DNA of 40,982 nucleotides from Bacillota bacterium (GCA_023414985.1 JAEZLY010000318.1:1-40982), one strand, 5' to 3'; shown: positions 1 through 8,723, counted from the stretch's first letter. The notes: generated by a model from the letters alone, not told the origin. Program-made: numbers and translations.

Positions 1-162
1 GTATCAATACGGTTCGTCGATATATCATGTTTGATATACCAAATGAAAATCTATTTTTGGAGTGCATGTGACACTCCATATTTTTAGAATTTTCAGGGTT
101 GTTTCACTGTTCAATTATCAAGGTTCATTGTGCTTCAGCGTTTATTCTCTGGCGCGTCAGCA
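1..162 (-). other. Probable rRNA operon 5' leader (continues beyond window)
   Basis: This stretch lies downstream of the strong minus-strand promoter and has no reading frame with a ribosome site. It holds a perfect 7-bp hairpin (TGGAGTG / CACTCCA, 58-78) and, on the minus strand, the rRNA-leader-like string around 105-130. That fits a processed, antiterminated pre-rRNA leader. The mature rRNA itself is not in the window, so the call rests on the promoter and the leader string. Confidence 0.55.
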
Positions 163-168
163 AAATTA

Positions 169-197
169 ATGATAACACATGCATATACCTTTGTCAA
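169..197 (-). promoter_or_regulatory. rRNA-operon-type sigma-A promoter firing out of the left edge
   Basis: Read on the minus strand, TTGACA (197-192) and TATCAT (174-169) are separated by exactly 17 bases, and an A/T-rich UP-element-like stretch lies upstream (about 200-245). Transcription would start near 162 and run leftward out of the window. The transcribed leader contains AACCTTGATAATTGAACAG, a string typical of clostridial rRNA leaders and spacers, so a 16S gene probably lies just outside. The promoter is seen directly; the rRNA assignment is inferred. Confidence 0.75.
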
Positions 198-264
198 CAA
201 CTTTTTGGCTTAAATTTTTCTTTTTTTTAAAACAATTTATCAAACTTCTACAATGCCTTATATC

Positions 265-383
265 TTAATTGTTTACCCGCATCAGCACCTTTGCATTCAG
301 CTGATACAGCTTCCCTATGGGTGACTTCATGATTGAAGCGTCACCGGTTCTTTTGTGTTTTTTATTACCTCTGCTTCGTTCAT
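265..383 (-). other. Two tiny overlapping reading frames with a good ribosome site (possible small gene)
   Basis: On the minus strand, GGAGG followed by AAATA leads into an ATG at 383. It opens an 18-residue frame (MNEAEVIKNTKEPVTLQS) ending in TGA at 327. A second ATG at 330 overlaps that stop as ATGA and opens 21 residues (MKSPIGKLYQLNAKVLMRVNN) ending at 265. The two might be a coupled pair, or one small gene broken by a frameshift. The segment lies between the QueG-like gene and the rRNA-type promoter. I recognise no family. Confidence 0.25.
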
Positions 384-432
384 TATTTCCTCCGCAGTGA
401 TATATTATGTACTTTTCAAGAAAATAGCCTGT

Positions 433-1131
433 TCAATTTCCAGTCAGATATTTCTGTGTATAGGGGCAGACAAGAATACACTTGCCACACAGTGAAATCT
501 CCCGATCAATCCTCTTTTGTGACAGGTCTCTGGCTGTCTTTCTGCACTTTACAGGATCTAAAAGCTCTTCCCGGTTGGATTGTACACTCCAATTTCTTCC
601 CTGGACTGCACCTGCCGGACATTCCTTTACACATTTTGTACAACCTCCGCAGTTTGATTCATTGATTGGAGAATCTTCCAAAAGCGGTGCATTGGTCAAT
701 ATAGTAGAAATTCTTATAGCGCTTCCATATTGTGTCGTAACTAATACGGCGCATTTCCCAATCCAGCCAATACCTGCTCTGGTTGCTACCGTCTTGTGCG
801 GAAGAACGGAATCATAATTTGTTTCTACCTTGGCAACCTCCTCTATCGTCTGTGCTATTGCTGCATAGCCCTCTCTTTGCAGGTAATCGGCACCCTTCGT
901 AATGATTGCGTCCAGTTTATCATTAATATTGACATACGCTTTGTAATATTCCTCTGTAGGCCCTTGCCCAATTCCCAGGATATCCTGAGGCTGATAAGCG
1001 ATTGCCACGGATATCCCTATCGGCAGATCTTTTCTGTCCTGAGCCGGAACCATAGCAAGATCCCCTATTCCAACCAGATCGGCACCAAGACTTAACAGCA
1101 TTGCTTTGAATTTCTCAGTAAAATTGTTCAA
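433..1131 (-). CDS. QueG-like 4Fe-4S double-cluster protein, short form
   Basis: The protein has the ferredoxin-like double-cluster region of the epoxyqueuosine reductase (QueG) family. The first set of cluster cysteines is CGGCTKCVKECP and the second is CGKCILVCP near the C terminus. The preceding part (TRAGIGWIGKCAVLVT) is the QueG-type core. At about 232 residues it is far shorter than QueG (about 380) and lacks the C-terminal HEAT-repeat part that grips tRNA, so a role in queuosine synthesis is not assured. I choose the TTG at 1131 because GGGGGG lies 5 bases upstream. A GTG at 1161 and an ATG at 1101 have no comparable ribosome site. It is likely a cytosolic redox protein of unknown substrate. 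Confidence 0.75.
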   Translation of the reverse strand: MNNFTEKFKAMLLSLGADLVGIGDLAMVPAQDRKDLPIGISVAIAYQPQDILGIGQGPTEEYYKAYVNINDKLDAIITKGADYLQREGYAAIAQTIEEVAKVETNYDSVLPHKTVATRAGIGWIGKCAVLVTTQYGSAIRISTILTNAPLLEDSPINESNCGGCTKCVKECPAGAVQGRNWSVQSNREELLDPVKCRKTARDLSQKRIDREISLCGKCILVCPYTQKYLTGN

Positions 1132-1295
1132 TATATCCCCCCTAATAATTAGTTCAAACACCCCGCTCGGTTAATTTATCGGAACGAACCAAATTGAACT
1201 CTGAATTTTGGAATTTATTATAACATATACAATTTCTTCCGTATAGAGGATTTCTGCCGGGCAAGTATCCTACTATCTGTCTATTTTCTTGTCAT

Positions 1296-1342
1296 AAGAG
1301 AAAACTGCAGCCAATGACCTGTTTAAAGGCATCGGCTGCAGT
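1296..1342 (-). terminator. Rho-independent terminator of the MerR gene
   Basis: On the minus strand, the arms ACTGCAGCC and GGCTGCAGT enclose a further partly paired loop and are followed by TTTTCTCTT. It starts only a few bases after the stop of the MerR-family gene. Confidence 0.8.
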
Positions 1343-1349
1343 AAATCAA

Positions 1350-2177
1350 TTATTCTACCGGTATCTGTATTTCTGTTACATATTCATTCTCATCACTGGT
1401 AACCCAGTCACCCTTATGATAGATTTCCCTCATGGGGCCTGCTTTTTTATACCCATTCTGCCTGATCCACTCTGTTAATGCCTCAATGGTCTTACCAATG
1501 GTCGTAAAGGAGCCTTGATGAACAATGCTGGCCATCTTCTCTACTTCAGGCAGCTCATATACCTTTATCTTCCCGTCACCCGGAAAAGCTTTTGTGATTG
1601 GTTCGACCACTTCTACTTCAAGCACTCCGGACTCATCGATATCCTCCCATCCGACATGATAAAGCATCATACAGGGGATGGTTCTTTTTCCTCGCTTTTG
1701 ATCGATATAGTCATTTACCTGCTGCCACAGCTGTGTCAGTTCCTCATCAAATCGGGTCTTATGAAATGCTTTCCTTAAGGATGCTGTCAGAATCGGTTCT
1801 ACTTTTTTCATTGTTATTTCATTCATTAGCGGTATGCCTCCATTCTTAATTAAAAAGATATTGGTACGGAGACGATCCAGCCTGTCTGCTTCCTTATTCA
1901 GTTCCTCTTCAATCACTAAGGATTTCTCCTCCAGTAACCGAATAAGCTCCGGAAGCGGTAAGTTTTTGTTCAAAACGGCTTGTATTTCCTCTAAGCTGAA
2001 CCGGGCATCCTTAAGTGCAAGGATCTGATTCACAGTTATCAGCTGTCCTGCCTCATAATAGCGGTAACCGCTGATCTTATCTGTTTTACCTGGTACCAGT
2101 AATTTCATCTTCTCATAATGATATAAGGTATCAATGGTAAGGCCGCTCAGCTTAGCGAATTCACCGATGCGAAACAT
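1350..2177 (-). CDS. MerR-family transcriptional regulator with GyrI-like effector-binding domain
   Basis: The N terminus (MFRIGEFAKLSGLTIDTLYHYE, then GYRYY) is the winged helix-turn-helix of the MerR family. A coiled-coil dimer helix covers roughly residues 75-110. A C-terminal domain from about 120 to 275 resembles the GyrI/BmrR-type ligand-binding fold, as in multidrug-sensing regulators such as BltR and BmrR. AAGGAGG lies upstream of paired ATGs at 2180 and 2177. The second gives the better spacing (about 6) and leaves 275 residues. A longer frame reaching 2255 would start inside the promoter spacer and is discarded. No efflux pump lies beside it, so the controlled gene may be itself or elsewhere. 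The ligand is unknown. Confidence 0.85.
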   Translation of the reverse strand: MFRIGEFAKLSGLTIDTLYHYEKMKLLVPGKTDKISGYRYYEAGQLITVNQILALKDARFSLEEIQAVLNKNLPLPELIRLLEEKSLVIEEELNKEADRLDRLRTNIFLIKNGGIPLMNEITMKKVEPILTASLRKAFHKTRFDEELTQLWQQVNDYIDQKRGKRTIPCMMLYHVGWEDIDESGVLEVEVVEPITKAFPGDGKIKVYELPEVEKMASIVHQGSFTTIGKTIEALTEWIRQNGYKKAGPMREIYHKGDWVTSDENEYVTEIQIPVE

Positions 2178-2231
2178 CATATTCCTCCTTTGCCACAGGC
2201 TTACAGGTGTGCACCCCTGCCGTCTGAATGA

Positions 2232-2262
2232 ATTGTAAACCCTTGGGTTAGCCAAGAGTCAA
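2232..2262 (-). promoter_or_regulatory. MerR-type promoter with 19-bp spacer and operator dyad
   Basis: On the minus strand, -35 TTGACT (2262-2257) and -10 TACAAT (2237-2232) are 19 bases apart rather than 17. The spacer holds the dyad ACTCTTGG / CCAAGGGT, with 7 of 8 positions symmetric. Over-long spacers with a central dyad are the signature of promoters that MerR-family activators untwist. It sits directly upstream of the MerR gene, so autoregulation is likely. Confidence 0.8.
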
Positions 2263-2290
2263 CCGGTTTTTTATAATTATAACATAAATT

Positions 2291-2333
2291 TTAGAAAAGA
2301 AAAAAGGACCTGAATATGCATCAGATCCTTTTT
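2291..2333 (-). terminator. Terminator after tRNA-Ser
   Basis: On the minus strand an imperfect stem (AAAGGATCTG pairing with CAGGTCCTTT) around a short loop is followed by TTTTTTCTTTTC. It lies 12 bases past the tRNA 3' end. Confidence 0.7.
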
Positions 2334-2344
2334 GTCTTATTGAA

Positions 2345-2432
2345 CGGAGAAAGAGGGATTTGAACCCTCGCGCCGGTTGCCCGACCTACACCCTTAGCAG
2401 GGGCGCCTCTTCGGCCTCTTGAGTATTTCTCC
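2345..2432 (-). tRNA. tRNA-Ser (anticodon GCT)
   Basis: On the minus strand the acceptor arms GGAGAAA and TTTCTCC pair, with discriminator G. The anticodon loop CTGCTAA is closed by a CCCCT/AGGGG-type stem. A class-II long variable arm follows, then the T arm GAGGG-TTCAAAT-CCCTC. The length of 88 nt and the long variable arm fit serine, and GCT reads AGC and AGU codons. The 3' CCA is not encoded. Confidence 0.95.
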
Positions 2433-2513
2433 AGACTCCGAACTTATATAAGTTCTATTTAATTTTATTTGTATATCCTGCTTTCCTATGGTTTACCCAC
2501 AGAAGCAAAATCT

Positions 2514-2542
2514 AGTATAACAAAAGCCCTACTCTTTGTCAA
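2514..2542 (-). promoter_or_regulatory. Promoter of tRNA-Ser
   Basis: On the minus strand, TTGACA (2542-2537) and TATACT (2519-2514) are spaced by 17 bases. The -35 hexamer overlaps the stop codon of the fumarase beta gene. Transcription would start near 2507, about 75 bases before the tRNA. Confidence 0.8.
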
Positions 2543-3081
2543 CAATTTTGAAGAACTATTTCATACAAATTATTTCCCTGGGTATCGACCACTACGATTA
2601 CCGGGAAATTCTCCACTGTCATCTCCCGGATTGCTTCTGTTCCCAGATCATCATAAGCAATCACTCTGCTGGAAGTGATTTTCTTGGACAGTAAAGCTCC
2701 TGCTCCGCCTACGGCGGCAAAGTATACTGCTTTATTCTTCATCATAGACTGTATTACATCTTTGCTTCGCTTACCCTTCCCAATCATACCCTTTAGACCG
2801 TGATCCAGAAGCAAAGGCGTATATTTATCCATTCGGCTGCTGGTAGTCGGTCCTGCAGAACCGATGACCTGTCCCTCCCGTTCCGGAGTCGGTCCGAGAT
2901 AATAGATAATCGTATCCTTCAGCTGGATCGGGATATTTTCTCCCTTTTGCATGGTCTCATACATTCTCAGATGGGCAGCATCTCTGGCCGAATAAATCGT
3001 ACCTGTAATATAGACATAATCCCCTGCCTGAAGCTCTGCTGCCTTTTCAGCTGTGAGCGGAGTGTTGATATACCTATCCAC
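2539..3081 (-). CDS. Fumarate hydratase class I (Fe-S), beta subunit
   Basis: This 180-residue protein matches the C-terminal half of the iron-sulfur fumarase/tartrate dehydratase family. Conserved stretches are GDYVYITGTIYSARDAAH near the N terminus, GSAGPTTSSRMD, a GKG loop and VYFAAVGGAGAL. It would pair with the alpha subunit encoded immediately upstream to interconvert fumarate and malate in the cytosol. The start is GTG at 3081, with AGAGG 8 bases upstream. The gene begins 24 bases after the alpha-subunit stop, so the two are co-transcribed. Tartrate or another hydroxy acid as substrate cannot be excluded from sequence alone. Confidence 0.9.
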   Translation of the reverse strand: MDRYINTPLTAEKAAELQAGDYVYITGTIYSARDAAHLRMYETMQKGENIPIQLKDTIIYYLGPTPEREGQVIGSAGPTTSSRMDKYTPLLLDHGLKGMIGKGKRSKDVIQSMMKNKAVYFAAVGGAGALLSKKITSSRVIAYDDLGTEAIREMTVENFPVIVVVDTQGNNLYEIVLQNC

Positions 3082-3105
3082 TGTATTTCCTCTTTTCCTT
3101 GGTGT

Positions 3106-3948
3106 TTATAGTACTCTGCTTACATGTCTGTTCACATGACAACAAATATTGACTGCCACCGGTAGTCCGGCGATATGTGTAGGATAAGTTTCAATATTAA
3201 CCCCCAACGCTGTTATCCTGCCACCCAGGCCGCCGGGACCAATCCCAAGCTGATTGATTTCCTGAAGAAGCTCTTCTTCCATTTTTTTAATATGCTCCAA
3301 ATGGGACGGTTTATTCATACTGCGAGTCAAAGCTTTCTTCGCAAGGATAGCACATTTTTCAAAATCGCCGCCGATCCCAACTCCAACGACCATAGGCGGA
3401 CAGGCATTCGGTCCGGCAAGCTTTACGGTCTCTATCACCGCCTGCTTCACCCCTTCTGCTCCGTCAGAGGGCTTGAGCATACAGACCCTGCTCATGTTCT
3501 CACTTCCAAATCCCTTTGGTGCGACAGTCAGCTCCAGCTGATCCCCGGGAACAATTTCATAGTGGATGATCCCCGGTGTATTATCTCTCGTATTGATCCG
3601 GAGTAGCGGGTCCCCCACGACGGATTTACGAAGATATCCTTCCTCATAGCCCTCGCGAATTCCCTCATTAATGGCATCCTCGAGATTACATCCTTCTATA
3701 CGGACTTCCTGACCAAGCTTTACAAACACGACAGCCATCCCGGTATCCTGACAAATCGGAATATTATCCATCGAAGCAATGTCCAGATTTTCACTCAATT
3801 GACCAAGAATCTGTTTACCGAGCAAAGAGGTTTCCTGTTGCTCAGCTCCCCTAACCCTCTCATCTACATCAGAAGCCAACTGATAGTTGGCTTCGATGCA
3901 CATTTCCTTTATATTTATGATAATTTCATCAGTATTGAGAATTCTCAT
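3106..3948 (-). CDS. Fumarate hydratase class I (Fe-S), alpha subunit
   Basis: This is a 280-residue N-terminal-half homologue of the class I fumarases. Three conserved cysteines able to hold a 4Fe-4S cluster are visible: C66 in PICQDTG, C183 in GPNACPPMVVGVG and C270 in NICCHVNRH. The third iron site would be open for substrate, as in aconitase-type hydratases. It is followed by its beta subunit, the usual order in anaerobic Firmicutes. The start is ATG at 3948, but the ribosome site is weak (AATGGGT). A fumarase without other citric-acid-cycle genes nearby suggests fumarate/malate interconversion in fermentation or amino-acid metabolism (inference). Confidence 0.92.
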   Translation of the reverse strand: MRILNTDEIIINIKEMCIEANYQLASDVDERVRGAEQQETSLLGKQILGQLSENLDIASMDNIPICQDTGMAVVFVKLGQEVRIEGCNLEDAINEGIREGYEEGYLRKSVVGDPLLRINTRDNTPGIIHYEIVPGDQLELTVAPKGFGSENMSRVCMLKPSDGAEGVKQAVIETVKLAGPNACPPMVVGVGIGGDFEKCAILAKKALTRSMNKPSHLEHIKKMEEELLQEINQLGIGPGGLGGRITALGVNIETYPTHIAGLPVAVNICCHVNRHVSRVL

Positions 3949-4037
3949 CTATTTACCCATTCCGACTATACGATTTCACATAGGTGAAAATAATAATTGA
4001 GATACTTAAGTGCCTTTTCCATTACGATTCTGTCAGA

Positions 4038-6650
4038 TTATTCTTTCTCTTCCTCTTCTGCTTCCTCAGGAAGTTCTTCTTCTACCTGATCATCCTCATC
4101 GGAATAATCCTCAAGTTCAAAACCACTGGTATCTATAATCTGATTTTCTTCATTCAGTTCATTTTCCAGATTTTTAATCAGCTGCTCCTCTGAGGTTGAT
4201 GCCGTCGTTTCTCTTACCTTTGTCAGGTTGGCAACCTTAATGTTCATGGAAACATCGATATCCATCAGCTTCACGCCGGAGGTGATTCTGCCGAGCTTTG
4301 ATATGTCACTGACTTCAATTCGAATGATAATTCCCTCATTGGTTATCAACATGACTTCATTCTCTTCACTGACAGCCTTTACTCCGATGACATCACCGGT
4401 TTTTTCGGTAATCTTATAGCATTTTACACCTTTTCCGCCTCGGTGCTGTACCGTAAATTCTTCCATCTCGGTACACTTGCCCATTCCGTATTCCGATACG
4501 AACAATAGGTATTGTCCCTGGGTATCCAGCTGCATTCCTATGATTTCATCATCCCCGGTCAGATTCATACCGATCACACCCATGGAGGTTCTTCCGGTTG
4601 GTCTTACATCCCGTTCGTTGAATCGGATACACATACCATTCTTTGTTACCAGGAAGATGTCCTTCAGATGATTCGTTACCTTAACCTCTATTAATTCGTC
4701 GTCTTCTCTAAGGCTGATCGCCTGTAAGCCCGACTTTCTGATATTCTCATAATCACGGATCGGTGTCTTCTTCACGATACCGTTCTTCGTTGCCATGAAC
4801 AGGAAGCGGTCATTCTTATATTCCTTGAGCGGAATAATTGCTGTAATTCTTTCCTCGGGTAACAGCTGAAGCAGATTAACAATCGCCGTACCTCTGGCTG
4901 TTCTGCCGGACTCCGGAATCTCATAGGCCTTCAGACGGTATACTCGTCCCTTGTTGGTAAAGAACATGATGAAATGATGGTTGGTTGTCATCAGAAGATC
5001 CTCGATGAAATCCTCCTCGATGGTCTGCATTCCCTTGATTCCCTTGCCACCACGATGCTGACTCTTGAAATTATCAATGGTCATACGCTTGATATATCCC
5101 AGTCTGGTCATAGCGATTACGGTAGTCTCATTCGGAATCATATCTTCCATGGAGATGTCAAACTCATCAAAACCAATGGAGGTCCTTCTGTCATCTCCGT
5201 ATTTATCACGGATGAAAGTAATCTCTTCCCTGATTACTCCGAGTAACTTCTTTTCGTCAGCAAGGATTGCCTTATATTCTTCGATCTTTATCATCAATTC
5301 TGCAAATTCCGCTTCCAGACGCTCTCTTTCCAGCCCGGTCAACGCACGGAGTCTCATATCGATAATAGCCTGGGCCTGGATATCCGTCAGACCAAAGCGT
5401 TCGATCAACTTCTCCTTCGCTGCATTACCGTTTGCCGAACCACGGATGATTCTGATTACTTCATCGATATTATCCAGTGCAATCAGTAAGCCCTTTAAGA
5501 TATGGGCACGCTCTTCCGCCTTATTTAAATCATAGATTGTCCTTCTGGTAACAACATCCTTCTGATGTGTCAAATAATAATCCAGCATCTGGTAAAGATT
5601 GAGGATTCTGGGCTCATTATTAACCAGCGCTAACATGATGACACCGAAGGTCTCCTGAAGCTGAGTATGTTTATAGAGCTGGTTCAAAATAACATTGGCA
5701 TTCACATCTCTTCTGAGCTCAATAGCAATTCTCATACCGGTACGGTCGGATTCGTCACGAAGCTCTGTGATACCATCGATTTTCTTTTCCTTTACGAGCT
5801 CCGCGATCTTTTCGATCAGACGTGCTTTATTCACCATGTACGGAAGCTCGGTGACTATAATTCGATTCTTACCGTTTGCCATCGGCTCGATATCGGTAAC
5901 CGCACGTACTCTTATCTTACCTCGTCCTGTACGATATGCTTCCTCGATTCCTGAGGTACCAAGAATCTCGGCACCGGTAGGGAAGTCAGGTCCCTTGATG
6001 ATTTCCAGCAATTCGCTGATATCTGTTTCCCTATCTTCCTCAATATGATTATCAATAATTTTCAGTACACCATTAATAACCTCTCTCAGATTGTGAGGAG
6101 GGATGTTCGTTGCCATACCAACGGCGATACCGGAGGTACCGTTCACCAGCAGATTAGGAAATCTGGACGGTAATACATCCGGTTCCTTTTCCGTCTCATC
6201 AAAGTTCGGTGAAAAATTAACCGTATCCTTGTTGATATCGGATAACATCTCCATAGAGATCTTGCTTAATCTGGCCTCTGTATAACGCATGGCTGCCGCA
6301 CCGTCTCCGTCGACGGAACCGAAGTTACCGTGACCGTCAACCAACGGGTATCTGGTAGAAAAATCCTGTGCCAGCTTAACGAGAGCCTCATAGATGGAGC
6401 TGTCTCCATGAGGGTGATATTTACCCATCGTATCACCGACAATACGTGCACACTTACGATGCGGCTTGTCGGGACCGTTATTCAATTCGATCATTGCATA
6501 TAAAATTCTTCTTTGTACCGGCTTTAAACCGTCCCTTACATCGGGCAGGGCGCGGGCAGCGATTACTGACATGGCATACTCGATGTACGAGGTCTCCATT
6601 GTCTTCTTCAAATCGACGTCATGCACCTTGTCGAAGATATTCTCATCCAT
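4038..6650 (-). CDS. gyrA: DNA gyrase subunit A
   Basis: GyrA cuts and rejoins DNA in the A2B2 gyrase that adds negative supercoils. The 870-residue protein starts MDENIFDKVHDVDLKK and has the active-site tyrosine at about Y123 (AAAMRYTEARL). The quinolone-resistance region KYHPHGDSSIYE carries Ser at 84 and Glu at 88, the usual susceptible pattern of Gram-positives. The C-terminal wrapping domain holds a GyrA box, QHRGGKG, and a second copy of the same motif further on. The tail of about 50 residues is strongly acidic (ending EEAEEEEKE). The ATG at 6650 has AGGAA upstream. It follows gyrB by 54 bases, so they form one operon. Confidence 0.98.
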   Translation of the reverse strand: MDENIFDKVHDVDLKKTMETSYIEYAMSVIAARALPDVRDGLKPVQRRILYAMIELNNGPDKPHRKCARIVGDTMGKYHPHGDSSIYEALVKLAQDFSTRYPLVDGHGNFGSVDGDGAAAMRYTEARLSKISMEMLSDINKDTVNFSPNFDETEKEPDVLPSRFPNLLVNGTSGIAVGMATNIPPHNLREVINGVLKIIDNHIEEDRETDISELLEIIKGPDFPTGAEILGTSGIEEAYRTGRGKIRVRAVTDIEPMANGKNRIIVTELPYMVNKARLIEKIAELVKEKKIDGITELRDESDRTGMRIAIELRRDVNANVILNQLYKHTQLQETFGVIMLALVNNEPRILNLYQMLDYYLTHQKDVVTRRTIYDLNKAEERAHILKGLLIALDNIDEVIRIIRGSANGNAAKEKLIERFGLTDIQAQAIIDMRLRALTGLERERLEAEFAELMIKIEEYKAILADEKKLLGVIREEITFIRDKYGDDRRTSIGFDEFDISMEDMIPNETTVIAMTRLGYIKRMTIDNFKSQHRGGKGIKGMQTIEEDFIEDLLMTTNHHFIMFFTNKGRVYRLKAYEIPESGRTARGTAIVNLLQLLPEERITAIIPLKEYKNDRFLFMATKNGIVKKTPIRDYENIRKSGLQAISLREDDELIEVKVTNHLKDIFLVTKNGMCIRFNERDVRPTGRTSMGVIGMNLTGDDEIIGMQLDTQGQYLLFVSEYGMGKCTEMEEFTVQHRGGKGVKCYKITEKTGDVIGVKAVSEENEVMLITNEGIIIRIEVSDISKLGRITSGVKLMDIDVSMNIKVANLTKVRETTASTSEEQLIKNLENELNEENQIIDTSGFELEDYSDEDDQVEEELPEEAEEEEKE

Positions 6651-6704
6651 TGTTATTCCTCCGTTTAGTGACCTTCCGGCTGTTAAGCCTAGACAGAAGG
6701 ACGA

Positions 6705-8615
6705 TTATATATCAAGATTCTTTACATATTTAGCATTCGCCTCGATAAATTCCCTTCTTGGCTCCACCTTATCTCCCATCAAAGTGGTAAAGGTCAGATC
6801 GATTTCTGAGGATTCTTCCTCATCCATGCTGACACGAAGCAGGATTCTTTTCTCAGGATCCATCGTTGTCTCCCAAAGTTGCTCCGCATCCATCTCACCA
6901 AGTCCTTTATAACGCTGGATCTTGTTATTGGAATCTCTTCCGATCTCGGAAAGAATCTGGTTCAATTCTTCGTCGCTATAGGCATAGCGCACATATTTAT
7001 TTTTCTCTACCTTGTACAGCGGCGGCTGCGCCAGGTATACATATCCCTGCTTGATCAGCTCCGGCATAAATCGGTAGAAGAAGGTTAATAATAACGTACT
7101 GATATGAGCACCGTCTACATCGGCATCCGTCATGATGATAATCTTGTGATAACGGAGTCTGCTGATGTCAAAATCCTCTGAGATGCCTGTACCAAAGGCT
7201 GTAATCATAGCCTTGATCTCATTGTTAACTAAAATTTTATCCAGACGGGATTTCTCAACATTCAGAATCTTACCTCTCAGAGGCAGGATTGCCTGGGTTG
7301 CTCTGGTTCTTGCGGTCTTAGCAGAACCACCCGCAGAATCACCCTCAACGATGTAAATCTCGCATTTGGTCGGATCCTTATCGGAGCAATCGGCTAATTT
7401 ACCGGGCAGGCTCATTCCTTCCAGGGCAGTCTTTCTTCTGGTTAAATCCCTTGCTTTTCTTGCTGCATCTCTTGCCCTCTGAGCAAGCACTGATTTTTCG
7501 CAGATCATCTTGGCTACCTGAGGATTCTGCTCCAGGAAATAGGTCAGTTGCTCGCTGACGATTCCGTCCACCGCACCTCTAGCTTCGCTGTTACCTAATT
7601 TCTGCTTGGTCTGTCCTTCAAACTGAGGCTCGGAAATCTTAATACTGATAATCGCTGTAAGCCCTTCTCTGATATCTTCACCGCTTAGATTCTGATCACT
7701 ATCCTTCAAATATTTCATTGCTCTCGCATAATCATTGAAGGTCTTTGTGATTGCATTCTTGAATCCGGCCAGATGGGTTCCGCCCTCCGGTGTGGTGATA
7801 TTATTAACAAAGCTGTAGCAGCCTTCCGTATAGGTATTGTTATGCTGCATCGCTACTTCGACATAGACATCATCCCTGGTACCTTCACAGTAAATAATCT
7901 CAGGATACAAAGGATCCTTATGACGGTTCAAGTATTCTACATATTCCTTGATGCCGCCGGCATAATGAAACTCTCTTTCCTTTACTTCCTCTTCTCTGTT
8001 ATCACGAAGAATAATTTTAATGTTCTTCGTCAGAAATGCCATTTCCCGCAATCTCTGTTTTAATACTTCATAATCATAAACCGTTTCTTCAAAAATTTCC
8101 TTATCCGGCAGGAAGGTAACCGTAGTACCTCTCTTGTCCGTTACTCCGATTTCCTCTAACCTTCCGCAAGCCTTTCCTCTTTCATATCTTTGGAAATATT
8201 TCTTTCCGTCCACACAGATTTCTACTGTCAGCCATTCAGAAAGAGCATTTACAACGGAAGCGCCTACTCCATGGAGGCCGCCGGAAACCTTATATCCCCC
8301 ACCGCCAAACTTACCGCCGGCATGAAGGATCGTAAATACGACCTCAACAGAAGAAATACCCTTTTTCTGGTTGATGCCAACCGGGATACCCCTTCCGTTA
8401 TCTATAACAGTAATGGAATTATCTTCGTTAATCGTAACATCGATCGTATCACAGTATCCGGCAAGTGCTTCGTCTACCGCATTGTCTACGATTTCATATA
8501 CCAGGTGGTGTAAGCCCTTGGAGGAAGTGGAGCCGATATACATACCCGGCCGCTTTCTTACCGCCTCTAGCCCTTCCAATATCTGAATTTGATCTGCACC
8601 GTATTCGTTACCCAT
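6705..8615 (-). CDS. gyrB: DNA gyrase subunit B
   Basis: GyrB is the ATPase subunit of gyrase. The 636-residue protein has the GHKL ATP-binding fold at the N terminus (EIVDNAVDEALAGYCD, then DNGRGIPVG and GGLHGVGASVVNALS). A transducer domain follows. The TOPRIM domain has EGDSAGGSA and the metal-binding DADVDG. Its length equals the short Gram-positive form without the insertion seen in enterobacteria. The start ATG at 8615 is preceded by TTGGAGGAG. A hairpin-forming GGAGG/CCTCC pair (8637-8652) lies just upstream in the leader. Confidence 0.98.
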   Translation of the reverse strand: MGNEYGADQIQILEGLEAVRKRPGMYIGSTSSKGLHHLVYEIVDNAVDEALAGYCDTIDVTINEDNSITVIDNGRGIPVGINQKKGISSVEVVFTILHAGGKFGGGGYKVSGGLHGVGASVVNALSEWLTVEICVDGKKYFQRYERGKACGRLEEIGVTDKRGTTVTFLPDKEIFEETVYDYEVLKQRLREMAFLTKNIKIILRDNREEEVKEREFHYAGGIKEYVEYLNRHKDPLYPEIIYCEGTRDDVYVEVAMQHNNTYTEGCYSFVNNITTPEGGTHLAGFKNAITKTFNDYARAMKYLKDSDQNLSGEDIREGLTAIISIKISEPQFEGQTKQKLGNSEARGAVDGIVSEQLTYFLEQNPQVAKMICEKSVLAQRARDAARKARDLTRRKTALEGMSLPGKLADCSDKDPTKCEIYIVEGDSAGGSAKTARTRATQAILPLRGKILNVEKSRLDKILVNNEIKAMITAFGTGISEDFDISRLRYHKIIIMTDADVDGAHISTLLLTFFYRFMPELIKQGYVYLAQPPLYKVEKNKYVRYAYSDEELNQILSEIGRDSNNKIQRYKGLGEMDAEQLWETTMDPEKRILLRVSMDEEESSEIDLTFTTLMGDKVEPRREFIEANAKYVKNLDI

Positions 8616-8723
8616 GATTACTCCTCCAATTTTTTAGGAGGATTTCACCTCCGTACTATAAACTGTCTTTTTCTTACTATGTGAAGATGCTATACTGGAT
8701 CATTCTGGTATTTACAGAATGAT

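Noticed and set aside
2183..2255. N-terminal extension of the MerR regulator to 2255
   Set aside because: The extra codons overlap the ribosome site and the -10 region, and the extended start lies within the promoter spacer.
3963..3990. gyrA terminator at the TTTCAC/GTGAAA palindrome
   Set aside because: The stem is short and no T-run follows on the minus strand, so read-through into the fumarase genes cannot be excluded.
8699..8723. Terminator after recF
   Set aside because: The 9-bp hairpin is clear but no T-run follows on the minus strand, so classical termination before gyrB is not supported.
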